64,000 nt of DNA, from positions 105,101 to 169,100 of the forward strand of contig JBBART010000006.1 in NCBI GenBank assembly GCA_040399685.1, read 5' to 3'. The DNA is from CAIQQQ01 sp040399685 (GTDB lineage Bacteria; Pseudomonadota; Alphaproteobacteria; Acetobacterales; Acetobacteraceae). Of this stretch, positions 25,507-34,974 are shown one piece after another (position 1 is the first letter of the stretch; each line of letters begins with the position of its first letter). The translations under genes were made by a program, and so were the position numbers. The notes under the pieces were generated by a model. It worked only from the letters and a program-made list of their open reading frames with translations. It was not told the origin of the DNA and did not search any database.

Positions 25507-27540
25507 TTAGCCGTCGATCTTGGAGAAATCTGCCGCCAGAGACATGGCGGCACGCACGCGAGACAACAAACGCAAGCGATTCCGTCGCAGTTCCGGCCGT
25601 TCGTCGTTCACGGTCACCGATGCAAAGAACGCATCGAGCGGCCCGCGCAACGAAGCGAGTTCGGCCATGGCGGCGGCGAAGTGTTCCGTCGCGATGGCCC
25701 TTGCCACGGCAGGGGCCACGCTGTCGAGACAGGCGGCCAGGGTTTGTTCCTCTGGGAGCGATAACAAGGCTGGATCGACCTCACCTTCGTGTGGTCCGTC
25801 CTTCTTGTCCTCGATGCGCAGGATGTTCGCGGCGCGTTTGGCGGCGGCGAGCAGGTTGGCGCCGTCGGTGGTGCCGAGCAACGCTGCCACCGCGTCGGTG
25901 CGGGCCAGCAGGCGCGCGAAATCGTCATCGATGCCCTGGCTGAGCACGGCGGTGAGAACATCGTGACGGGCGCCTTCGGTGCGAAGCTGCACGCGCAGGC
26001 GTTCGGCCAGGAACTCGATAAGTTCGGATGCGTTGGCAAGCCCCGCCTGCACGACCAGCGGCGCCAGGTTCAGCCGCAGCCCGCCCTCGCGGATGATACG
26101 GATCACGCCAAGCGCCGCGCGACGCAGCGCGAACGGATCGCCGGACCCGGTGGGCTTCTCGCCGATGGCAAAGAACCCAGCGAGGATATCCAGCTTGTCG
26201 GCCAACGCCACGGCAATCGCCACCGGCGCGGTCGGCACCGCATCGCCAAGCCCCTTGGGCGCGTAATGATCGCGCACGGCATCGGCCACCGCAGCGTCCT
26301 CGCCGTCATGGCTGGCGTAATATGAGCCGATAACCCCCTGAAGTTCCGGAAATTCCCCCACCATGCCGGTGGTGAGATCCGCCTTGGCCAACAACGCCGC
26401 GCGCCGGGCCAATGCCGGATCGGCGCCCACCATCGGCGCGATATGCCCGGCCAGCGTCACCATGCGGCGCACGCGCTCGCCCTGGCTGCCCAATTTGGCG
26501 TGGAAGGTGATGGCGTCCAGCGCCGCCACCCGGCTTTCCAGCGTGCGCGTGCGGTCCAGATCCCAGAAATGCCGCGCATCGGAAAACCGCGCCCGCAGCA
26601 CCCGCTCGTTACCGGCGATGATCGCGGCACCACCATCGGTGGCCGCGATATTGGCGGCGAAGGCGAAATACGGCGCTGCCGTGCCATCCGGATTGCGCAG
26701 CGCGAAATAGCGCTGGTTCACCCGCATCGACACCTGCATCACCTCGGCCGGCAAATCCATATAGGCAGGGTCGATCTGGCCCAGCAGCGGCACCGGCCAT
26801 TCCACCAGCCCGGCCACTTCGTCCAGCAGCCCGGCATCCTCGACGATGCTGCACCCAACATCCGCCGCCAGACCCGCCACGCCGCCGGCCACGATCGCCC
26901 GACGCTCGACCGCGTCGACAATCACATGCCGCGCCCGCAATTCCGCCTGCCACTGCGCGGCGGACGTCACGATGAACGCCCCCGGGGACAGGAAGCGATG
27001 CCCCTCGCTGAGGAACGAGGCCACCAGCCCATGCCCGTCATCCGCGCCCTCCGCCAGGGAGAACGGCACCACCACGTCGTCAAAAAGGCACGTGATCCGG
27101 CGCAACGGCCGCACCCAGGCCAGGGTGGACGTCCCGCCCCAGCGCATCGATTTCGGCCAAGGGAAACGGCGGATCAGCCCGGGCATGACGCGCGCGATCA
27201 ATTCGGCTGCGGCCACGCCGGGCACCACGCGGTCCAGCACCCACACATCGCCGTCCTGGCTCAGCATGTCCTTGGTGGCGCCATGCTTGCGCAGGAAGCC
27301 GGCCAACGCCTGCTCGGGGGCTGCGATGCGCGGCCCCCGCTCGGCGACACGGCTTTCGGCCACGCCGGCATCGAGTTGCAGCCGCACGGCAATGCGTCGC
27401 GTGCCGCAGAAGCTGATGGCGCCAGACGGGTTCAGAACCGCCAACGCTTCGCCGACCAGCCGCGCCAAATCCTCCGCTGCACGCGCCTGCATGCGGGCGG
27501 GGATTTCCTCGCTGAACAGCTCCAGAAAAAACTCAGGCAT
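25507..27540 (-). CDS. glyS: Glycyl-tRNA synthetase beta subunit
   Basis: Beta chain of the alpha2beta2 bacterial glycyl-tRNA synthetase; 677 residues, slightly below the usual 690. It begins with the characteristic MPEFFLELFSEEIPARMQ, contains FPKSMRW-like WPKSMRWG and an HD-like segment, and ends in an anticodon-binding region (RLRLLSRVRAAM). AAGGA lies at good distance before the ATG. It follows glyQ after 81 bases that contain no gene and precedes ppdK by 10 bases. Confidence 0.96.
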   Translation of the reverse strand: MPEFFLELFSEEIPARMQARAAEDLARLVGEALAVLNPSGAISFCGTRRIAVRLQLDAGVAESRVAERGPRIAAPEQALAGFLRKHGATKDMLSQDGDVWVLDRVVPGVAAAELIARVMPGLIRRFPWPKSMRWGGTSTLAWVRPLRRITCLFDDVVVPFSLAEGADDGHGLVASFLSEGHRFLSPGAFIVTSAAQWQAELRARHVIVDAVERRAIVAGGVAGLAADVGCSIVEDAGLLDEVAGLVEWPVPLLGQIDPAYMDLPAEVMQVSMRVNQRYFALRNPDGTAAPYFAFAANIAATDGGAAIIAGNERVLRARFSDARHFWDLDRTRTLESRVAALDAITFHAKLGSQGERVRRMVTLAGHIAPMVGADPALARRAALLAKADLTTGMVGEFPELQGVIGSYYASHDGEDAAVADAVRDHYAPKGLGDAVPTAPVAIAVALADKLDILAGFFAIGEKPTGSGDPFALRRAALGVIRIIREGGLRLNLAPLVVQAGLANASELIEFLAERLRVQLRTEGARHDVLTAVLSQGIDDDFARLLARTDAVAALLGTTDGANLLAAAKRAANILRIEDKKDGPHEGEVDPALLSLPEEQTLAACLDSVAPAVARAIATEHFAAAMAELASLRGPLDAFFASVTVNDERPELRRNRLRLLSRVRAAMSLAADFSKIDG

Positions 27541-27621
27541 TTCAGTCCTTATGGAGCGTGCAGCGGGCGACCGGCGCCGGGCTGCATGAAAGGGTCAAGG
27601 TCGAACGGAGGGGACGCAATC

Positions 27622-28515
27622 TCAAACGGCGGCGAGCTGGGGCGAATCGGCTGCCTCGCCGGCCAGCCACGCCTCGCAGCAGCCTTTGGCCAGCGTCCGC
27701 ACCCGGCCGATATAGCCGGCGCGTTCCGTGACCGAGATCACCCCGCGCGCATCCAGCAGATTGAACAGATGGCTGGCCTTGATGCACTGGTCATACGCCG
27801 GCAACGCCAGCTTCTGTTCCAGCAACGCGGCGCATTCCAGTTCGGCATCGGCGAAGTGCCGGGCCAGACGCTCCACATTGGCGTGCTCGAAGTTGTGCGC
27901 CGAATATTCGCGCTCGGCCCGCAGGAACACGTCGCCATACGTCACGCCACGGCCGTTGAAATCGAGGTCGTACACACGCTCGACGTTCTGGACATACATG
28001 GCCAGACGCTCCAGCCCATACGTCATCTCAAAGCTCGGCAACACGGTGGCGATGCCGCCAACCTGCTGGAAATAGGTGAACTGCCCCACCTCCATGCCGT
28101 CGCACCAGACTTCCCAGCCCAGGCCCCAGGCGCCCAGCGTTGGGCTTTCCCAGTCGTCTTCCACAAAGCGGAAATCGTGCAGCAGCGGGTCCAGCCCGAT
28201 GGCGCGATAGCTGTCCAGCAGCAACGCCTGCGCGTCGGCCGGGCTGGGCTTCATGATCACCTGGTACTGGTAATAATGTTGCAACCGGTTCGGGTTCTCG
28301 CCGTAGCGCCCGTCGGACGGCCGACGCGACGGCTGCACGTAGGCCGCTGCCCACGGCTTCGGCCCCAGGGCGCGCAAGGTGGTTGCGGGGTGGAACGTGC
28401 CCGCCCCCATCTCCACATCGTAAGGCTGAAGGATGACGCAGCCCTGCTGGGCCCAGAAGGCATGCAGGCGCAGGATCAAATCCTGGAAGCTGGGCGGTCT
28501 CGTGGTCTCGGTCAT
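27622..28515 (-). CDS. glyQ: Glycyl-tRNA synthetase alpha subunit
   Basis: Catalytic alpha chain of the tetrameric glycyl-tRNA synthetase (class II fold), 297 residues. Family hallmarks are FWAQQGCVILQPYD, MGAGTFHPATTLRALGP, the class II motif 2 area with QPSRRPSDGRYG, and GWEVWCDGMEVGQFTYFQQ. The ATG at 28513-28515 agrees with the family N-terminus; an 11-residue extension upstream is possible but unlikely. Divergent from the CoA-binding gene with about 100 bases between, which should hold both promoters. Confidence 0.97.
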   Translation of the reverse strand: MTETTRPPSFQDLILRLHAFWAQQGCVILQPYDVEMGAGTFHPATTLRALGPKPWAAAYVQPSRRPSDGRYGENPNRLQHYYQYQVIMKPSPADAQALLLDSYRAIGLDPLLHDFRFVEDDWESPTLGAWGLGWEVWCDGMEVGQFTYFQQVGGIATVLPSFEMTYGLERLAMYVQNVERVYDLDFNGRGVTYGDVFLRAEREYSAHNFEHANVERLARHFADAELECAALLEQKLALPAYDQCIKASHLFNLLDARGVISVTERAGYIGRVRTLAKGCCEAWLAGEAADSPQLAAV

Positions 28516-28616
28516 GACGCGTAAGGATCCTCGGCCGCCACTCGGCATTTACGATGCAGCGCACCATACTTGCTGGCCAGAGACGCAACAAGGCACACAG
28601 AAGGTTCAACAACCAC

Positions 28617-29081
28617 ATGCCAGCCGATGGACTGACCGACGACGCCATCCGCGCCATCCTGACAACCACACGCCGCATTGCCGTGGTGGGGGCATCGACC
28701 AACCCTGCACGCCCCTCTTACGGCGTCAGCGGTTTCCTGGTGCGGCGCGGCTATAAGGTCACGCCGGTCAATCCAGGCGTGGCCGGCCAGAGCCTGCACG
28801 GGCAGGACATTGTGGCCCGGCTGGAGGATGCGGGCGCGCTGGACATGGTGGATATCTTCCGCGCCTCGGATCAGGTGGGCCCTGTGGTGGACGACGCCAT
28901 CCGCCTCGGCGCCCGCACAATCTGGATGCAATTGGGCGTGATCAATGAGGATGCCGCCGAGCACGCCCGCGCCGCCGGCCTCACGGTAGTGATGGACCGC
29001 TGCCCGGTGATCGAGACAGCGCGTTTGGGCCTCACAACCGGCTTGAACAGCGCGCCCACACACGCCACATCTGCCTCGTAA
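28617..29081 (+). CDS. CoA-binding protein (YccU-like)
   Basis: A 154-residue single-domain Rossmann protein of the CoA_binding/YccU family. It shows IAVVGASTNPARPSYGVSGFL (glycine-rich phosphate loop), YKVTPVNPG, and the late TIWMQLGVINEDAAEHARAAG and VVMDRCP segments that form the CoA pocket in the succinyl-CoA synthetase alpha-chain domain. Stand-alone members have no settled function. The ATG at 28617 fits the family; AAGG lies about 12 bases upstream. DUF2076 follows after 20 bases. Confidence 0.88.
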   Translation: MPADGLTDDAIRAILTTTRRIAVVGASTNPARPSYGVSGFLVRRGYKVTPVNPGVAGQSLHGQDIVARLEDAGALDMVDIFRASDQVGPVVDDAIRLGARTIWMQLGVINEDAAEHARAAGLTVVMDRCPVIETARLGLTTGLNSAPTHATSAS

Positions 29082-29101
29082 CAACCCCCTGGGGATGCAA
29101 G

Positions 29102-30013
29102 ATGACCAACGAGGAACGCGACCTGATCACGAAATTCGTCCAACGCGTGGGCGGAAAGCCTGCTGCTGCCGGCGGATTTGCAGGCTCGGTGCCCACCGTC
29201 GGCACAGCACCGCTGCCGCCAGTGGACCCTGAGGCCGACGCCCTGCTCGCCGATCTGTTCGCCCGCTACCCCGAGGCGCGCTATCGGATCACCCAGGTCG
29301 CGTTCGTGCAGGAGCACGCGGTGGCCGCGGCCGCCACCCAGATCCAGCAGTTGCAGGCCCAGATCCAGCAAATGCAGCAGGCGTTGCAGGCCCAGCAGGC
29401 GCCAGCCCCACAGCCATCGTCGCCGTGGGGCAGCACGCAGGCACCTGCCGCGCCATGGGGCAGCCAGCAGCCACAGCAGCCCCCGGCCCAACCGTCGCGC
29501 GGCATGTTTGGTGGCCTGTTTGGCGGTGGCCAGCCGCAACCCCAGCAGCAACCTCAATACCAGCCACAAGCCTATGCCCAACCGCAGCCGCAATATGCCC
29601 CCGGCTATCAGCCCGGCATGTTCCAGCGCTCCGGCTCCGGCTTCCTCGGCTCGGCTCTCACCACGGCAGCCGGCGTGGCCGGCGGCATGATGGCGGCCAA
29701 CGCCCTGAGCGGATTGTTCTCGGGCGGACACACCGCCCAAAGCGCCTCGTTCGGCGGTGGCGGCTTTGGCGGCGGTTCATCACCACAACAGAACTTCCCC
29801 GGCGAGGCCGCTCCGTGGGCCAATCCGTCGCAGGGCGCGGCTGACCCGTTCGATCAGGGCGGCGACGCGAAAAGCTACCCCGCCGACCAAACCGCCTGGA
29901 CCCAGCCGGCGGCGCCCGACTCCGGCTGGCAGGATGCCAGCAACGCGCAGGACACGGGCTGGACGGATGCCGGCGGTGGCGACAGCGGCTGGACAGACAC
30001 CGACCAAGGCTGA
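29102..30013 (+). CDS. DUF2076-domain protein with Gln/Pro-rich linker and GW repeats
   Basis: 303 residues. Residues 1-100 match DUF2076: MTNEERDLITKFVQRVG, DPEADALLADLF, RYRITQVAFVQEHA and a Gln-rich coiled coil. A Pro/Gln-rich stretch follows, then GSGFLGSALTTAAGVAGGMMAANAL, a glycine-rich hydrophobic segment diagnostic of the family, and a low-complexity tail. The tail repeats a short unit three times (DSGWQD, DTGWTD, DSGWTD). The family is described as periplasmic ligand-binding sensor-like, but no signal peptide is visible and the role is unknown. Confidence 0.82.
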   Translation: MTNEERDLITKFVQRVGGKPAAAGGFAGSVPTVGTAPLPPVDPEADALLADLFARYPEARYRITQVAFVQEHAVAAAATQIQQLQAQIQQMQQALQAQQAPAPQPSSPWGSTQAPAAPWGSQQPQQPPAQPSRGMFGGLFGGGQPQPQQQPQYQPQAYAQPQPQYAPGYQPGMFQRSGSGFLGSALTTAAGVAGGMMAANALSGLFSGGHTAQSASFGGGGFGGGSSPQQNFPGEAAPWANPSQGAADPFDQGGDAKSYPADQTAWTQPAAPDSGWQDASNAQDTGWTDAGGGDSGWTDTDQG

Positions 30014-30067
30014 TCTTGGGAAACCGCACCGAACCTCCTAGGCTCCCATCTCAGTCTTGGGGGTTCG

Positions 30068-30958
30068 ATGCGCTATCCTGATCTCGATATCGACCTGCTG
30101 CGCTGCTTTGCCACCGTGGCCGAGCAGGGCGGCTTCACAGCGGCCGGCGTGGCGCTGGGGCTGACGCAATCGGCCATCAGCCTCAAGGTGAAGCGCCTGG
30201 AGGACGTGGTGGGCCGCCGCATATTCGAGCGCACCAGCCGCCGCCTGTCATTGACGCCGGACGGCGAGGTCCTGCTGGTCTATGCGCGCCGCCTGTTGAG
30301 CCTGAACGACGAAGCGGTGCGCCGCATGATCGCCCCACCGGTGCGCGGCCATTTGCGCCTGGGCGTGGCGGATCATTTCGTGCCGCAGCATCTGGCCCCC
30401 ATCCTGGCCCGCTTTGCCCGCACCTACCCCGATGTCCGACTGGAAGTTGAGGTCGGCCGCAGCCACGAGTTGCGCGCCTCCTGCGAGCGCGGCCAACTCG
30501 ATCTTGTGATCGGCAAGCGCCGCGACGGCGAGACTAGCGGCACCGCCATCTGGACCGAAACCCTCGCCTGGGTCACCGCCCGCGACGCTGGCCTGGCGCG
30601 AGACCTGACCACCAACCGCGCCACGCCGCTGCCGCTGGCCATGCTGCCGCCCGGCTGCATGTTCCGCGACCGCGCCCTGGCCACGCTGTCACGCGCCAAC
30701 ATCGCCCATGAAATCGTCTACACCTCCGCCAGCCTGCTCGGCGTCATCGCCGCCGCCGAGGCCGGGCTGGGGGTCACGGTGCTCGGCCGCTCCTCATTGC
30801 CGCCCGGCCTGCGCGAAGCCATCGGCTTTCCGGAGCTTGGCACCGCCGAAATGGCGATTTTCGGAGACGCCGAGGGCCGCATGGCGCTGGTGGACCCGCT
30901 GGTGGGCTTCATCCGCGAAAGCCTGGCCGCCACCATCGCACTCCGCCCCGCAGCCTGA
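30068..30958 (+). CDS. LysR-family transcriptional regulator
   Basis: 296 residues. The N-terminal winged helix-turn-helix is clear (DLDLLRCFATVAEQGGFTAAGVALGLTQSAISLKVKRLE), followed by the linker helix and a periplasmic-binding-protein-like effector domain starting near RGHLRLGVADHFVP. LysR regulators usually control a neighbouring gene; here the alpha/beta hydrolase begins only 7 bases downstream, so the pair may be cotranscribed. The effector is unknown. The 54 bases upstream after DUF2076 could hold a promoter but I see no convincing boxes. Confidence 0.92.
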   Translation: MRYPDLDIDLLRCFATVAEQGGFTAAGVALGLTQSAISLKVKRLEDVVGRRIFERTSRRLSLTPDGEVLLVYARRLLSLNDEAVRRMIAPPVRGHLRLGVADHFVPQHLAPILARFARTYPDVRLEVEVGRSHELRASCERGQLDLVIGKRRDGETSGTAIWTETLAWVTARDAGLARDLTTNRATPLPLAMLPPGCMFRDRALATLSRANIAHEIVYTSASLLGVIAAAEAGLGVTVLGRSSLPPGLREAIGFPELGTAEMAIFGDAEGRMALVDPLVGFIRESLAATIALRPAA

Positions 30959-30965
30959 GGTTTTG

Positions 30966-32000
30966 ATGTCTCGATTTTCCGCGATCCTGCTTGCAGTTCT
31001 TCTCACCACCACCCACGCCAGGGCCGAACTGCCACCGCGTTACGCCAAGCCTGTGAAGGCGGTGGCGCCCGGCCTGCTGGATGTTCCACATCCGGGCGGC
31101 GTAGCGGCGATACCGGTCTATGCCTCGGCCGATTGGACCCACGCGCAACCCGACATCACCCGCGCCGTCATCATTTTCCACGGCCTACTGCGCAACGCGG
31201 ACAGCTATTTCAACGCCGGGCTGGCCGCCCGCACAGCCGCGGGTGCGGCGGGCGCCACGTCGCTCGTCCTTGCCCCACAATTCCTGGCCGAGGTGGATAT
31301 CCCCGCCCACAACCTGCCGCCCCGCACGCTCGGCTTCGGCGTCGATCGCTGGGCCGGGGGCGAGCCGGCAATGACGCCCGCGCCGATCAGCGGGTTCGAC
31401 GCGGTGGACGCCATCCTCGCGCGCCTGGCCGACCGCACATTGTTCCCCAAGCTCGACACCGTGGTGCTGGCCGGATTCTCCGCAGGCGCCCAGATCGTCC
31501 AACGTTACGCCGTGGTTGGGCAGGGCGAGGACGCCCTCACCCACGCCGGCATCACCACGCGCTACGTCGTGTCCGACCCATCCTCATATCTGTATTTCAC
31601 CCCAGAGCGCCCGGTTCAGGTCTCCGGCTGCAAAGCCGTCAATGCCTGGCGCTACGGCTTTGGCGCCAACGTGCCGCCTTACGTGCAGGGCACCCCGGCA
31701 AGCCTCGAAACCCGCTATGCCAAGCGCCGCGTCATCTACTTGATGGGCATGAGCGACACCGACCCAAACCATCCAGTTCTCGACAAGTCCTGCGCCGGCG
31801 AGGCCCAGGGACCGCAGCGTTTCGCCCGCGGCCACGCCTATTTCAGCATGCTCCAGGCGCGCCACGGCGCAGCACTGAACCAAACCCTAATCGATGTCCC
31901 GGACATCGCCCATGAGGGCGCCAAGATGTTCAACTCCACCTGCGGCCTTGGCGCGCTGTTCGGCGCTCCAGGCTGCGCCGCCCTCGCCAGCGTGCAATAA
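30966..32000 (+). CDS. Secreted alpha/beta-hydrolase
   Basis: 344 residues with a signal peptide (MSRFSAILLAVLLTTTHARA). The fold is suggested by AVIIFHGLLRNADSYF (oxyanion region) and the nucleophile elbow VLAGFSAGAQIVQRY, Ser172. Later parts include SDPSSYLYF and a C-terminal IAHEGAKMFNS in which His may be the catalytic base. It looks like a periplasmic esterase or lipase-type enzyme of unknown substrate. Its TAA stop shares a base with the ATG of the DUF2461 gene (TAATG), indicating coupling. Confidence 0.78.
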   Translation: MSRFSAILLAVLLTTTHARAELPPRYAKPVKAVAPGLLDVPHPGGVAAIPVYASADWTHAQPDITRAVIIFHGLLRNADSYFNAGLAARTAAGAAGATSLVLAPQFLAEVDIPAHNLPPRTLGFGVDRWAGGEPAMTPAPISGFDAVDAILARLADRTLFPKLDTVVLAGFSAGAQIVQRYAVVGQGEDALTHAGITTRYVVSDPSSYLYFTPERPVQVSGCKAVNAWRYGFGANVPPYVQGTPASLETRYAKRRVIYLMGMSDTDPNHPVLDKSCAGEAQGPQRFARGHAYFSMLQARHGAALNQTLIDVPDIAHEGAKMFNSTCGLGALFGAPGCAALASVQ

Positions 32001-32719
32001 TGGCGCGTAAACCCACACGCTTCGAAGGCTTCGGCCCCGATGCCGCCAGTTTCCTGCACGACCTCGCAACCCACAACGAGCGCCCCTGGTTCATGGCCAA
32101 CAAGCCGGTTTATGGACGCGAACTGGTGCAGCCGTTCAAGCTGCTGCTGGCGGAACTGATCTCAATACTGGCTGAACGCGAGATTCCGCTCACAGGCGAT
32201 CCCGCCAAATCAATCTTCCGCATCCACCGCGACGTGCGTTTCAGCCACAACAAGCTGCCCTACAAAACCAATGCCGGCGCAGTGCTGACGCGGGACGGCG
32301 CCAAGGGCGGCTCCGGCGTGCTGTATATTCATTTCGACCCGGAAGGCTGCTTTGTGGCCTCAGGCTTCTACCACCCGGAACGCGAGGCGCTGGGCGCGCT
32401 GCGCGAGGCAATCTACACCGAGCCCGGCACGTTCACCGACCTGAAAGCGACATTGGCCAAAGCCGGCCTCCATTTCGATGACAGCGAAAGCCTGATCCGC
32501 ATGCCGCGCGGCTTCGAAGACGCCGCCGAGATGGACATCGCCCCCGCCCTGCGCCTGAAATCCTATGTCATCCGCCGCCCGATCGCCGATGCGCACTGGG
32601 CCAGCCGGTCACTGGTGGGCGAAATCGCCGATTTCGCCCAATCCGCCCTGCCGCTGCTGCAATTCGGCTGGCATGCGCTGTCCGTGCTCGACCCAACCGC
32701 CCTCACCCGGCAGAAATAA
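32000..32719 (+). CDS. DUF2461 (TIGR02453) family protein
   Basis: A 239-residue protein with the family signature pieces FEGFGPDAASFLHDLATHNERPWF, IFRIHRDVRFSHNKLPYKTN and ASGFYHPE. Family members occur widely in bacteria and fungi but have no assigned biochemical role. The start overlaps the upstream stop as TAATG. The last 17 bases overlap the end of the converging ygfZ-like gene. Confidence 0.88.
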   Translation: MARKPTRFEGFGPDAASFLHDLATHNERPWFMANKPVYGRELVQPFKLLLAELISILAEREIPLTGDPAKSIFRIHRDVRFSHNKLPYKTNAGAVLTRDGAKGGSGVLYIHFDPEGCFVASGFYHPEREALGALREAIYTEPGTFTDLKATLAKAGLHFDDSESLIRMPRGFEDAAEMDIAPALRLKSYVIRRPIADAHWASRSLVGEIADFAQSALPLLQFGWHALSVLDPTALTRQK

Positions 32720-33530
32720 CCTCGGCCCTGGCCGGAAACCACGCTGGCGGCATCGGCGTTAGCCCGGCATCGCCACAGCGCAGCCCGTCCGCATCAATCG
32801 CATCCAGCCGCAGCAACGCCATCGCCACATCGCCCACGCCAAAGCGCAGCGTACCCACCTCAACCCCATCCCGCAGAACCGGCGTGCCTGACGCCGGCAA
32901 ATCACCGGCCACACGCACCGGCACCAGCCGGCGCTTCAACAGCCCGCGATACTTGGTGCGCGCCGTCAGCTCTTGGCCCATGTAGCAGCCCTTGGTCCAC
33001 GACACGCCGCCCAGTTCGTCGAACCCGGCCTCCAGCAGCACCGATTTCTCGGCCTCCATATCCCGCGCGCCATCCGGCAGGCCGAGTGCAATACGATGCG
33101 CATGCCACTCCGCCTCAGTGGCAGTTTCGGGCAGACGCTCGACTGCCAGCACCCGCCACCCCGCCGCCGGATGACGCGGATCGGGTGCTACGATGGCGCC
33201 GGGCGCAGCCGGCGCTGTGCCCCACGCCACATGCACCGAAAATTCATCGGACGCATCGCGCAGCGCCACCTTCGCCCGCATCCGATAGCGGCCCAGCACC
33301 TTGGCCAGCATCGGCGCCTGCACCCGCTCACAGTCCAGCAACAGCCGCACGCCATCGGACAGAATAAAGAAATCCGCGATCCACTTGCCCTGCGCCGTCA
33401 GCAACGCCGCCCACACCGCACGCCCCGGCGCTGCCGCCGCCACGTCGTTGGACACCAGGCCCTGCAGGAACGCCACCCGGTCCTCCCCGGCAATCTCCAC
33501 CACGCCACGCTCAGGCAAATACACTGTCAT
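32703..33530 (-). CDS. ygfZ: Folate-binding Fe-S repair protein YgfZ
   Basis: 275 residues of the YgfZ/GcvT-like family, which uses tetrahydrofolate and helps keep some Fe-S enzymes active. The diagnostic motif KGCYMGQELTAR is present, with the conserved Cys, and the N-terminal VAFLQGLVSNDV segment is typical. The ATG at 33528-33530 begins at the family start (TVYLPERGVVEIAGEDRVAFL). Divergent from dihydroorotase with 79 bases between the two starts. Confidence 0.92.
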   Translation of the reverse strand: MTVYLPERGVVEIAGEDRVAFLQGLVSNDVAAAAPGRAVWAALLTAQGKWIADFFILSDGVRLLLDCERVQAPMLAKVLGRYRMRAKVALRDASDEFSVHVAWGTAPAAPGAIVAPDPRHPAAGWRVLAVERLPETATEAEWHAHRIALGLPDGARDMEAEKSVLLEAGFDELGGVSWTKGCYMGQELTARTKYRGLLKRRLVPVRVAGDLPASGTPVLRDGVEVGTLRFGVGDVAMALLRLDAIDADGLRCGDAGLTPMPPAWFPARAEVISAG

Positions 33531-33609
33531 GCGAAACTCCCGTCCCTCACACATGGAAGTACGCGGCCCGCCGTGCAAGATTTAAGGCCCATCTTCGAGG
33601 ACCAGCCCA

Positions 33610-34932
33610 ATGGCCGCCCATTTCGACCTGATCATCCGCGGCGGCACGATCGTGCTGCCCTGGGGCGAGAGCACCGGCGACATCGGCGTGCGCCACGGCA
33701 AGATCGCCGCCATCGGCACCAGCCTCCACGACACCGCCGACGAGATCGTCGAAGCCGCCGGCCTGCACGTGCTCCCCGGCCTGATCGACCCGCATGTGCA
33801 TCTGCGCGACCCCGGTGACGCCGCCATCGAAAGCATCCCCACCGGCACCAAGGGCGCCGTGCTCGGCGGCCTGACGGCGGTGTTCGACATGCCGAACACC
33901 ACGCCGTCAATCACCAATTCCGAGCAACTGGCCTGGAAGCGCGGCTACATCGAAAGCGTCGCCTGGTGCGACATGGGCATGTATGTCGGCGGCACCAAAA
34001 CCAACATCGCCGAACTGGCCGGCATGGAAACCGAACCGGGCGTGTGCGCGGTGAAGATCTTCGCAGGCTCCTCAACCGGCGATCTGATGGTGGAAGACGA
34101 CGTTCATCTGGAACGCATCATGCGCGCCGGCCACCGCCGCATCGCCTATCACTCCGAGGACGAATACCGCCTGCAGGCCCGCAAGCCGATGTTCAAATCC
34201 GGCGATCCCTATCGCAGCCACGCCGAATGGCGCGACGTGGAATGCGCCTTCCTCGGCACCCGCCGCCTGATGGCCCTGGCCCGTGCCACCGGCCGCCCCG
34301 CCCATATCCTGCATGTCTCCACCGCCGAGGAACTGGACTACCTCAAGGACTACCGCGACATCGCCACCGCCGAAGTGCTGGTCAACCACCTCACGCAGGT
34401 GGCGCCTGATTGCTACGACCGCCTCGGCGGTTTTGGCGTCATGAACCCCCCGATCCGCGACCAGCGCCATTACGATGCCGCCTGGGCCGCCATCACCGAC
34501 GGCACCGTGGACACGCTCGGCTCCGATCACGCGCCGCACCCCTACGCCGCCAAGCTGAAGCCCTGGCCGGACTGCCCCGCCGGCCTGACCGGCGTGCAGA
34601 CGATGGTTCCGGTCATGCTCGACCACGTCAACGCCGGAAGGCTCTCCTTGGCGCGGCTCGTGGACCTGATGTGCGCCGGCCCCGCCCGCGTCTACGGCGC
34701 CCTGAACAAAGGCCGCATCGCCGCCGGCTATGACGCCGACTTCACGCTGGTGGACATGAAGGCCAGGCGCACCATCACCAATGACTGGATCGCCTCGCCC
34801 GTCGGCTGGACGCCGTTCGACGGCATGCCCATCACCGGCTGGCCAATGGCCACCATCGTGCGCGGCCGCGTGGTGATGCGCGACGACGAGATCCAAGGCA
34901 CGCCGCAAGGCAGACTGGTCCGCTTCCGCTGA
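33610..34932 (+). CDS. pyrC: Dihydroorotase
   Basis: Zinc amidohydrolase of pyrimidine synthesis closing carbamoyl-aspartate to dihydroorotate. 440 residues; metal ligands are DPHVHLRDPG (about residues 60-69), the carbamylated lysine region CAVKIFAGSS, ILHVSTAEE and GSDHAPH. Length and motifs place it among active class I-type dihydroorotases (RNA/Thermus PyrC-like branch), not the inactive pyrC' partners. Allantoinase or hydantoinase is the main alternative, but no purine-ring genes are near. Followed by a strong hairpin. Confidence 0.88.
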   Translation: MAAHFDLIIRGGTIVLPWGESTGDIGVRHGKIAAIGTSLHDTADEIVEAAGLHVLPGLIDPHVHLRDPGDAAIESIPTGTKGAVLGGLTAVFDMPNTTPSITNSEQLAWKRGYIESVAWCDMGMYVGGTKTNIAELAGMETEPGVCAVKIFAGSSTGDLMVEDDVHLERIMRAGHRRIAYHSEDEYRLQARKPMFKSGDPYRSHAEWRDVECAFLGTRRLMALARATGRPAHILHVSTAEELDYLKDYRDIATAEVLVNHLTQVAPDCYDRLGGFGVMNPPIRDQRHYDAAWAAITDGTVDTLGSDHAPHPYAAKLKPWPDCPAGLTGVQTMVPVMLDHVNAGRLSLARLVDLMCAGPARVYGALNKGRIAAGYDADFTLVDMKARRTITNDWIASPVGWTPFDGMPITGWPMATIVRGRVVMRDDEIQGTPQGRLVRFR

Positions 34933-34937
34933 AACCT

Positions 34938-34967
34938 GTGAAGGCGGGAATTGCTTCCCGCCTTCAC
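34938..34967. terminator. Bidirectional terminator hairpin
   Basis: Perfect 13-bp inverted repeat (GTGAAGGCGGGAA) around a TTGC loop, placed in the 42 bases between the converging dihydroorotase and SGNH-like genes. No T-run follows on the plus strand, so its efficiency is uncertain. Position and symmetry suit a shared terminator. Confidence 0.7.
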
Positions 34968-34974
34968 TCCGCGC

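Noticed and set aside
22965..25943. 992-codon open frame on the plus strand opposite ppdK and the end of glyS
   Set aside because: Antisense shadow of ppdK; His/Gly-rich composition and no recognisable motif.
27541..27621. Possible tRNA or small RNA in the glyQ-glyS gap
   Set aside because: No cloverleaf or strong hairpin could be drawn by eye.
26443..28524. 693-codon open frame on the plus strand opposite glyS and glyQ
   Set aside because: Runs across two essential genes on the other strand; composition typical of antisense frames.
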